Shown in pieces: positions 36,183-42,205 of a DNA stretch of 64,000 nucleotides; the stretch's first letter is position 1, and every line of letters begins with the position of its first letter. Made by a program: the position numbers and the translations under genes. The notes under the pieces were generated by a model. It searched no databases and was not told the origin of the DNA. It saw only the letters and a program-made list of their open reading frames with translations. Location: positions 186,001-250,000 of the forward strand of contig NZ_JAPWIJ010000004.1 of assembly GCF_027270735.1 (NCBI RefSeq). The letters are read 5' to 3'. This DNA comes from Rhodococcus ruber. GTDB lineage: Bacteria > Actinomycetota > Actinomycetes > Mycobacteriales > Mycobacteriaceae.

Positions 36183-36731
36183 GTTCTGCTTGTTCCTTTC
36201 GTAATTCCGCGATGCGTCGGGGCCTACTGTGTAGAGCTCCTCGGCTTCGTGGCTATCAGGGAAATCGTTGGGCGCGAACAAATCCGACCTCACGATGTCG
36301 GTGCCTCGCTTGCGTGCGAGGCTCGTGAAGGTTGCGATGGACGCTTCGTTGTCCGGGCTGATCGTCGTTTCCAGATGCGTGATGCCCTGTGGTTCGAGGC
36401 GGTCGAGCAGCTCCATCAGCATGCGACCGGCAAGTCCCTTGCCACGCTGGTCCGCATCCACGGCGACCTGCCACACGAACAGTGTGCGCGGGGCGTCCTG
36501 GCGGATGTATCCGGTGACGAAACCGACTGCGCGGCCGTCGATATCGGATACGACGGTGGTGGCCGCGAAGTCACGGCACCACAACACGTACGAGTAGCTG
36601 GAATTGAGATCCAGAACTCGCGAATCTCTTGCGATCTCCCAGAGCCGGACTCCGTCGGAGATCTGTGGCTTACGAAACTTCACTGCGTCCGGCGCAGTGA
36701 GCGGGGTACCTCTCAGCAATGCGGGCTTCAT
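34905..36731 (-). CDS. ectA: EctA-EctB continuous reading frame (diaminobutyrate acetyltransferase joined to diaminobutyrate aminotransferase)
   Basis: One stop-free frame encodes both enzymes. Residues 1 to about 183 are EctA, a GNAT acetyltransferase acting on L-2,4-diaminobutyrate (DGVRLWEIARDS, SSYSYVLWCRDFA, VAVDADQRGKGLAGRML, TISPDNEASI). Residues 184-608 are EctB. At the junction, the usual EctA end (EELYTVGPD) continues through ASRNYERNKQN into the normal EctB start with no stop codon. A full-length product would be a fusion. An internal ribosome site (GAAAGGA, 11 bases before ATG 36182) may also give free EctB. The EctA start is taken as ATG 36731; ATG 36803 is in frame and also possible. 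A SigF-type promoter lies upstream. Confidence 0.85.
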   Translation of the reverse strand: MKPALLRGTPLTAPDAVKFRKPQISDGVRLWEIARDSRVLDLNSSYSYVLWCRDFAATTVVSDIDGRAVGFVTGYIRQDAPRTLFVWQVAVDADQRGKGLAGRMLMELLDRLEPQGITHLETTISPDNEASIATFTSLARKRGTDIVRSDLFAPNDFPDSHEAEELYTVGPDASRNYERNKQNMTEKNTVTTEKPDVFETVESGVRSYSRQWPAVFTTAKNSVITDENGNDYLDFFGGAGALNYGHNNDMIKSALVDYITSDGITHGLDMSTVAKREFLESFKKNILDPRGLDYKVQFPGPTGTNTVEAALKLARKVTGREAIINFTNAFHGMTLGALSVTGNSMKRAGAGIPLVHTTPMPYDNYFGGVTEDFQWFERVLDDSGSGFNRPAAVIVETIQGEGGINVARPEWLRALAELCSRREILLIVDDVQMGCGRTGQFFSFEEAGITPDIVTLSKSIGGYGMPLALTLFKPELDVWAPGEHNGTFRGFNPSFVTAKAAIDHYWSDDKFEKETLAKGEHIQDRFIKLCAKFDGISTRGRGMVQALVFDDAELAGKVSQLCYDERLLVETAGPKDEVVKLLPPLTTTIDELDRGLDIIESAVAKVLS

Positions 36732-36862
36732 AGGAAATACAAACGTAACAACGTTGCCCAGGCTTATCGACTGCGCCGGGAAATCGACCCCGGAAACGGA
36801 CATGCTTCCCCAGGTTAACCGCCGAATGTGATGGTGCTCACACGATCGGCGCCCGGCAGGCG

Positions 36863-36887
36863 TTACCCAGAAATGCGCGGTATAAAC
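36863..36887 (-). promoter_or_regulatory. SigF-type promoter of the ectoine operon (GTTT-N15-GGGTAA)
   Basis: The minus strand reads GTTT (36887-36884), a 15-base spacer and GGGTAA (36868-36863). This fits the GTTT-N15-17-GGGTA pattern of mycobacterial SigF. Transcription would start near 36856, about 50 bases before ATG 36803 and 125 before ATG 36731. A sigF gene lies at 18.2-18.9 kb. Confidence 0.55.
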
Positions 36888-36906
36888 CCCGGTTTGCCGA
36901 GAATCG

Positions 36907-39033
36907 TTATTTCGGTGTTGCGAGAGCGAACGGCAACACGGCCGATGCGCCCGCTGACGTCAGAGCAGACGTGGCACAGGTGAACGTCCACCCGGTGTCG
37001 GTCTGCAGATCGATCAAGAGAATCGGCCCTGGCACGGACGATACGTCCGGAACGTCCCACGAGTCCACCAGCCCAGCGACCCGAAACGCCGAATTGGCGG
37101 CCGATACCGGCGGGTGACCGGGCCTGACCTGCATCACCCCGAGATCCTGCAACTTGCCGACGGCTGCCAATCGCGCGGCGATCGACCGCACCAGGAGCGG
37201 GTGAGTGGGGGAGTCGAGGGCGAGAACGGCAGCGGGCCGCTGCTTCCAGTCCCAATTGGCCAGCACGGTGATGCAGGCTTTCTCGAGAGCGTCGGTGGCA
37301 GGGGCATCGGGCGCGTCCAGCAGAGCCCGCAAGCGGCTACCCCAGCCCAGGTCGGTCAAGCGACCCAACACACGTCCCGGCTCGTGTGGATCGGCGATCT
37401 TGCCCGAGAGGGATACACCCAGCTTCTTCATGCCGCTCGGCCACTGCTTTCTCGGTTGCAGGTCGATGCCCGGCCGATCCAGCCGTGCTCTCGCCGAATC
37501 GACCGAGGCCGCGTCGACGGAAGCGGACAGGTGTTCACCTGTGCAGTTGTCACACCGTCCGCAGCGATCGGACTCGCTGCCCGGTGCGCCGAGGTCGGGA
37601 TCGTCGAGCTGCCGACGCAGGAACTCCATCCGGCACCCGTCGGTGCTCTGGTAGTCGAGCATGGCCTGCTGTTCGCGGTCCCTCGCTTGTTCGAGGCGCT
37701 CGTAACGGTCCGCGTCGTATGTCCACTGCTCCCCGGTGGCCATCCAGCCGCCACGAACGCGTCTGACCGCTCCGTCGACGTCGAGGACCTTGAGGACCAT
37801 CTCGAGCCTGCTGCGGTTCAGCTCGACCAGCGGCTCCAGGGCCTGCGTCGACTGAGCCTTCTCGGTGTTCAAGGCCTCTATGACCTGCCGCACCAGATGT
37901 TCGCGCGGGAACGCGACCGAGGCGAAGTAGCTCCAGATCTGCCGATCCTCGTGACCGGGGAGCAGCACCACATCGGCTCGTTCCGTGGCGCGCCCGGCAC
38001 GGCCGACCTGCTGGTAGTACGAAATCGGAGACGATGGAGCGCCCATGTGCACGACGAAACCGAGATCGGGCTTGTCGAACCCCATGCCGAGCGCGGACGT
38101 GGCGACGAGTGCCTTGACTCGGTTGGCGAGCAGATCACCTTCGAGCGATTCGCGCTCCGTGGGGTCCGTTTGACCGGTGTACGACGCAACGACGTGGCCC
38201 TGATCGGTCAGCAGCGCCGCGAGGTCCTTGGCCGCCGACACCGTGAGGGTGTAGATGATTCCGGACCCGGGCAGAGTCTTCAGGTGGTCGCCGAGCCAGG
38301 CGGCCCGTTCGGTGGCGTTGTCGATTTTCACCACCGCCATGCGCAGCGAATCGCGGGCGAGCCCGCCGCGCAGTACGAGCGTGTCACCGCCGCCGACGCC
38401 CAATTGAGCAGCAACGTCGTCCACCACGCGGTCGTTGGCCGTTGCAGTGGTCGCGAGTACGGGAATACCGTCGCGCAGCTCGGCGATCAGGGTGCGGATA
38501 CGCCGATAGTCCGGCCTGAAATCGTGGCCCCAATCCGAGACGCAGTGCGCCTCGTCGACCACGACCAGCCCGGCGTCCCCGGCCAGGGACGGCAGCACCT
38601 GATCGCGGAAATCGGGGTTGTTCAAACGCTCGGGACTGACCAGCAACACATCGAGCTCACCGGAGTTGACCTGCTGATGAATGTCGTCCCATTCGGTCAT
38701 GTTCCCCGAGTTGATCGTGGCTGCTCGAACGCCTGCGCGCTCGGCAGAGGCCACCTGGTTACGCATCAGCGCCAACAAGGGGGAGACGATGACCGTCGGG
38801 CCCAGGCCCTGAGCGCGTAGAAGCTTCGCGGCGATGAAGTACACGGCGGACTTCCCCCAGCCTGTTCGCTGCACCACCAGAGCACGTCGACGGTGCACCA
38901 CCAAGGCCTCGATCGCCGTCCACTGATCGTCTCGCAGCACAGCGTCGGGGCCGGCGAGCTCGCGCAGCAACCTCTCGGCGTCATCGCGCAAGTTGCCCAC
39001 GGTCGCGTGCGTCGCTGTCGTCATACTGTCCAT
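36907..39033 (-). CDS. recQ: RecQ-family ATP-dependent DNA helicase
   Basis: 3'-5' DNA helicase of about 708 residues. The N-terminal helicase domain shows VVQRTGWGKSAVYF (Walker A), VVDEAHCVSDWGHDFRPDYRR (DEAH box, split here as VVDEAHCVSDWGHDF) and LATTATAN. The second domain shows ALGMGFDKPDLGFVVH and YYQQVGRAGRA. A RecQ zinc site follows with clustered cysteines in CRMEF and RCGRCDNCTG. The C-terminal 250 residues are of the kind found in actinobacterial RecQ-like helicases. ATG 39033 and ATG 39024 are equally possible starts. Confidence 0.9.
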   Translation of the reverse strand: MDSMTTATHATVGNLRDDAERLLRELAGPDAVLRDDQWTAIEALVVHRRRALVVQRTGWGKSAVYFIAAKLLRAQGLGPTVIVSPLLALMRNQVASAERAGVRAATINSGNMTEWDDIHQQVNSGELDVLLVSPERLNNPDFRDQVLPSLAGDAGLVVVDEAHCVSDWGHDFRPDYRRIRTLIAELRDGIPVLATTATANDRVVDDVAAQLGVGGGDTLVLRGGLARDSLRMAVVKIDNATERAAWLGDHLKTLPGSGIIYTLTVSAAKDLAALLTDQGHVVASYTGQTDPTERESLEGDLLANRVKALVATSALGMGFDKPDLGFVVHMGAPSSPISYYQQVGRAGRATERADVVLLPGHEDRQIWSYFASVAFPREHLVRQVIEALNTEKAQSTQALEPLVELNRSRLEMVLKVLDVDGAVRRVRGGWMATGEQWTYDADRYERLEQARDREQQAMLDYQSTDGCRMEFLRRQLDDPDLGAPGSESDRCGRCDNCTGEHLSASVDAASVDSARARLDRPGIDLQPRKQWPSGMKKLGVSLSGKIADPHEPGRVLGRLTDLGWGSRLRALLDAPDAPATDALEKACITVLANWDWKQRPAAVLALDSPTHPLLVRSIAARLAAVGKLQDLGVMQVRPGHPPVSAANSAFRVAGLVDSWDVPDVSSVPGPILLIDLQTDTGWTFTCATSALTSAGASAVLPFALATPK

Positions 39034-39081
39034 CGTGCAGCATCGGTACGACAAGGAATCGGGCTGCGTGCTCCTCGTTCC

Positions 39082-39098
39082 TTCCGCAGGCTCCACTC
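39082..39098 (+). repeat. Single copy of interspersed repeat TTCCGCAGGCTCCACTC
   Basis: This 17-base string, in the short gap between the VOC gene and recQ, is identical to the core of the 33-base tandem repeat inside the aminotransferase gene at 48723-48813. Two loci 9.6 kb apart with no other similarity suggest a small dispersed element. Confidence 0.7.
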
Positions 39099-39501
39099 AA
39101 GCTTGGCTGACGCGCACCATGTTTCCGGCCGGATCGCGGAAGGCCGCGTCGCGCGCACCCCACGGCTGACTCGTCGGTTCCTGCAGAATCTCTGCGGTAC
39201 CTGCCGCTCGTATCTTTTCGAACGCTCCGTCGAGGTCATCGGCACGGAAGAGCAAGCCTGGCATCTCGCCCTTGGCGAGCAGAGCCGCGATCTGATCGCC
39301 GAGCTCCTGCGAGCGGCCCGCGTGCGGCTGCGACAACACGATCTCGATCTCGGGTTGATCGCTGGGAGACAACGTGATCCAGCGATAGCCGTCGTTGGCG
39401 ACCTCGCTCTTCACCTCGAGTCCGAGGGCGTCGCGATAGAAGGCCAAGGAGGCATCGGGGTCGTCGGTGTAGATGTGTACGTGGCTCAGTGAGAGTGTCA
39501 T
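39097..39501 (-). CDS. VOC (glyoxalase/bleomycin-resistance) family protein
   Basis: Small protein of 134 residues with one pair of beta-alpha-beta-beta-beta modules: LSHVHIYTDDPDASLAFYRD at the start and AAFRDPAGNMVRV at the end. The metal-site positions include His8, a glutamate in PEIEIVLSQ and the C-terminal acidic position. Such proteins may be glyoxalases, dioxygenases or binding proteins; the substrate cannot be told. It lies downstream of an AraC-type regulator gene. A TAGCCT element that includes the regulator's stop codon lies six bases before the ATG, so it may have its own leaderless promoter. Confidence 0.85.
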   Translation of the reverse strand: MTLSLSHVHIYTDDPDASLAFYRDALGLEVKSEVANDGYRWITLSPSDQPEIEIVLSQPHAGRSQELGDQIAALLAKGEMPGLLFRADDLDGAFEKIRAAGTAEILQEPTSQPWGARDAAFRDPAGNMVRVSQA

Positions 39502-39507
39502 GACGCA

Positions 39508-39513
39508 AGGCTA
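39508..39513 (-). promoter_or_regulatory. -10 element (TAGCCT) of the VOC gene, leaderless
   Basis: The minus strand reads TAGCCT, six bases, then ATG at 39501. The TAG is also the stop codon of the upstream AraC gene. Confidence 0.5.
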
Positions 39514-39978
39514 GAACGCCCCGGCCGTCGTTGCTTCTCCGATTCTGCTCGGTTCGGTGGCGGTGTCGGCTGCAGCGGTGGCACGCATCGGCCGACCGAG
39601 AACCATGGCTCGGCAACTCGGTACCGCTCGGCTGTCGCGGTGATCACGGGCGCGATATGCGCTGGGCGTCTCGCCGACGATCTCGGTGAACCGTGAACTG
39701 AAGGAACCGAGGCTGGTACAACCCACCGCGAAGCATGCTTCGGTGACGGTCGTATCTCCCCGGCGCAGCAGGGCTTTGGCGCGCTCGATTCTTCGGGTCA
39801 TCAGATGGGCGTACGGCGTCTCCCCGTATGCCTCGCGGAAGCGGCGGCTGAAGTGCGCGGTGGACATCAGTGCCGTCCGGGCGAGGGTCGGCACGTCGAG
39901 AGGTTCGGCGAAGTCGCGGTCCATCCGATCACGTGCGCGGCGCAACAGTCGGAGTTCGTTCACATCCGGAGCGTTCAT
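39511..39978 (-). CDS. AraC-family transcriptional regulator (DNA-binding domain only)
   Basis: Protein of 155 residues that consists mostly of the two-helix-turn-helix AraC domain: LDVPTLARTALMSTAHFSRRF, YGETPYAHLMTRRIERAK, VTEACFAVGCTSLGSFSSRF and VGETPSAYRARD. No N-terminal effector domain is present. A 45-residue alanine/threonine-rich tail follows. Its ATG overlaps the rbsK stop (ATGA). Stand-alone AraC domains beside a VOC gene are a recurrent pair in actinobacteria, so it may control the downstream VOC gene. Confidence 0.88.
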   Translation of the reverse strand: MNAPDVNELRLLRRARDRMDRDFAEPLDVPTLARTALMSTAHFSRRFREAYGETPYAHLMTRRIERAKALLRRGDTTVTEACFAVGCTSLGSFSSRFTEIVGETPSAYRARDHRDSRAVPSCRAMVLGRPMRATAAADTATEPSRIGEATTAGAF

Positions 39979-40847
39979 CGAGCGGCCGCATCGCGGAGTG
40001 TGTCTATCTCGGCCCGGGTGCCCGAGGAAGCGCTCGCCCCGGGTCTCGTGGCGGCGAAAGAACCTGCAGTGGTAGCCCATTCGACTGCCACGCGTGGTCC
40101 GGCGGACCACGATGCAGCGAGCGCCCCGGCGAACGCATCTCCGGCACCGGTGGTGTCGACTGCCTCGATCCGTGGTGCCGACACCTCGAACGATTCGGAT
40201 CCGCGGTACCGGGCACCCTTGGCGCCCAGGGTGGTCACCACTTGTTCCACCTCGTCCGCTCGGTGTCCGATGCGAGCTTCCTCGGCCTCGTTGACCACGA
40301 GTACGTCGGTGGCTGCAATCAGGGCGTCGGGTAGGTCCTGTACCGGTGAGGGATTGAGCATCGTGATCACACCGCGAGAGTGCGCGAACTCGAATGCGGC
40401 GACCACGGTGTCGATGGGAATCTCCAACTGGCACAGTAGGATATCGGCGTCTGCGATGACGGTGCGGTCGTCGTCGGTGAGATTGCGGACGGTGCCGTTG
40501 GCACCGGGGACGACGACGATGCTGTTCTCGGCACGGTCGTCGACGGTGATGGTGGCGATGCCACTCGAACCAGCAGCGGTACGCACCGCAGTGTCGTCGA
40601 TCCCTGCGGCCGTGAGCGTGTGGCGCAGCGTTACTCCGAATTCGTCGTCTCCGACTGCTCCGACGAAGGCGACCGACGATCCGGCTTTCGCAGCAGCTAT
40701 GGCCTGGTTGGCACCTTTACCGCCCGGGGTGGTCGTGAAGGACCTCCCCATCACGGTTTCGCCCGGATCGGGCAGAGACGGGGTGCGGGTGATCAGATCC
40801 ATGTTGATGCTGCCGAGAACGACGATGCGGGGGTTCGAGGCGGACAC
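39975..40847 (-). CDS. rbsK: Ribokinase (PfkB family carbohydrate kinase)
   Basis: Kinase of 290 residues that phosphorylates ribose or a related sugar or nucleoside at the cost of ATP. It shows the N-terminal PfkB pattern GSINMDLITRTPSLPDPGET, the segment GGKGANQAIAAAKAGS and the catalytic motif DTTGAGDAFAG. The frame extends upstream, but the GTG at 40847, six bases after TACAGT, gives the family N-terminus and is the probable leaderless start. A ribokinase gene holds a similar place near proB in Mycobacterium tuberculosis. It is divergent from the ectoine-catabolic operon I. Confidence 0.9.
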   Translation of the reverse strand: MSASNPRIVVLGSINMDLITRTPSLPDPGETVMGRSFTTTPGGKGANQAIAAAKAGSSVAFVGAVGDDEFGVTLRHTLTAAGIDDTAVRTAAGSSGIATITVDDRAENSIVVVPGANGTVRNLTDDDRTVIADADILLCQLEIPIDTVVAAFEFAHSRGVITMLNPSPVQDLPDALIAATDVLVVNEAEEARIGHRADEVEQVVTTLGAKGARYRGSESFEVSAPRIEAVDTTGAGDAFAGALAASWSAGPRVAVEWATTAGSFAATRPGASASSGTRAEIDTLRDAAAR

Positions 40848-40853
40848 GAACGA

Positions 40854-40859
40854 ACTGTA
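40854..40859 (-). promoter_or_regulatory. -10 element (TACAGT) of rbsK, leaderless
   Basis: The minus strand reads TACAGT, six bases, then the GTG start at 40847. Confidence 0.5.
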
Positions 40860-40896
40860 TCTCTCCGTGAGCCGGGCTCGACCGAAATGCCAATTG

Positions 40897-40914
40897 CAGA
40901 TTGTTGACAATCTG
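40897..40914. promoter_or_regulatory. GntR-type operator CAGATTGTTGACAATCTG before operon I
   Basis: Perfect palindrome with 8-base arms around TG. Its 15-base core AGATTGTTGACAATC recurs exactly, on the other strand, at 47370-47384 before operon II. It lies 16 bases before the aminotransferase start region. The TTGTNNACAA form suits a FadR-type GntR regulator, and one is encoded as the fourth gene of this operon. Confidence 0.8.
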
Positions 40915-40930
40915 AAAGACGTGAGTGACG

Positions 40931-42205
40931 ATGGCAGTCATGACAGCGTCGACTCGTACCCACCTCAGCCCGGCACTCAAGCAGGCGACCCCGATCGTCG
41001 TCGATCACGGAAAGGGCAGCTGGATCATCGGTACGGACGGGCGCAAGTACCTCGACTTCACCACTGGAATCGGTGTCACCAGCACGGGGCACTGCCATCC
41101 GCGCGTGGTCGAGGCTGCGCGCGAGCAGGTGGGCAAGATCATTCACGCGCAGTACACGACCGTCATGCACCAACCGCTACTGGAGCTGACAGACAAGCTC
41201 GGCGAGGTATTGCCGGCCGGGCTCGACAGCGTGTTCTACGCCAACTCCGGATCCGAGGCCGTCGAGGCGTCGATTCGATTGGCGCGCATGGCAACCGGGC
41301 GGCCCAACATCATCGCCTTCCACGGAGGATTCCACGGACGCACGGTAGCGGCCGCATCGTTGACCACCGCTGGCACCAAATTTCGCTCCGGCTTCTCGCC
41401 GATCATGGGCGGAGTGCACATTGCGCCGTTCCCGTACGCGTTTCGGTACGGCTGGGACATCGAGACCGCAGTCGCCTTCGCGCTGAAGGAACTCGACTAC
41501 CTGTTGATGACGATGTCGAGCCCCGCCGACACCGCTGCGTTCATCATCGAACCGGTTCTCGGCGACGGTGGTTACCTGCCCACGCCGCCGGAATTCCTCG
41601 AGGGACTGCGCGAACGCGCGGACACGCACGGCATCGTCCTGATCGTCGACGAGGTGCAAGCAGGTGTGGGGCGTACCGGAAAGTTCTGGGGGCACCAGCA
41701 CTCGTCGATCACGCCGGACATCGTCATCACCGCAAAAGGGCTCGCCAGCGGATTTCCGATCTCTGCGATCGCGGCATCGACCGAGCTGATGAGCAAGGCG
41801 TGGCCGGGTTCTCAGGGCGGAACCTACGGTGGCAATGCCGTCGCGGCCGCTGCCGGCGTCGCCACCCTCGATGTCGTGCGCGACGAGGGACTCGTCGCCA
41901 ATGCAGCCGTGCAGGGCAAGGTTCTGCTCGACGGCCTGCTCGCACTGAAGGCAGAGCACTCGGCCATCGGTGACGCACGTGGACTCGGCCTGATGCAGGC
42001 GCTCGAATTCGTGGACAGTGCAGGCAATCCCGATGCTGCCGCCGCCCTCCGTGTACAGCAGGGCGCGATCGACGAAGGGCTGTTGCTACTCACCTGCGGT
42101 GCCCTCGGCAACGTGGTCCGGATCATTCCCGCGCTGATCGTGAACGACGACGAGATGCGGCAGGGTATCGACGCGCTGTCGCGGACGCTGAAGAACGTGC
42201 TGTGA
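40931..42205 (+). CDS. Class III aminotransferase, candidate diaminobutyrate transaminase (DoeD-like)
   Basis: PLP enzyme of 424 residues in the GABA/ornithine aminotransferase group. Features are DFTTGIGVTSTGHCHPRVVEA, YANSGSEAVEASIRLAR, IIEPVLGDGGYLPTP, IVDEVQAGVGRTGKFW and the PLP lysine Lys269 in ITAKGLASG. Alone it would be called 4-aminobutyrate or generic omega-aminotransferase. Its operon partners, and a shared operator with an ectoine-hydrolase-like gene, suggest that it turns L-2,4-diaminobutyrate into aspartate semialdehyde. Start choice among GTG 40925, ATG 40931 and ATG 40940 is uncertain. It is divergent from rbsK. Confidence 0.8.
   Translation: MAVMTASTRTHLSPALKQATPIVVDHGKGSWIIGTDGRKYLDFTTGIGVTSTGHCHPRVVEAAREQVGKIIHAQYTTVMHQPLLELTDKLGEVLPAGLDSVFYANSGSEAVEASIRLARMATGRPNIIAFHGGFHGRTVAAASLTTAGTKFRSGFSPIMGGVHIAPFPYAFRYGWDIETAVAFALKELDYLLMTMSSPADTAAFIIEPVLGDGGYLPTPPEFLEGLRERADTHGIVLIVDEVQAGVGRTGKFWGHQHSSITPDIVITAKGLASGFPISAIAASTELMSKAWPGSQGGTYGGNAVAAAAGVATLDVVRDEGLVANAAVQGKVLLDGLLALKAEHSAIGDARGLGLMQALEFVDSAGNPDAAAALRVQQGAIDEGLLLLTCGALGNVVRIIPALIVNDDEMRQGIDALSRTLKNVL

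Noticed and set aside
36732-36803. ATG at 36803 as the ectA start
   Set aside because: Not excluded. It is only set aside because GGGGAA lies just two bases before it, too close for a good ribosome site, and the added residues do not look like EctA.
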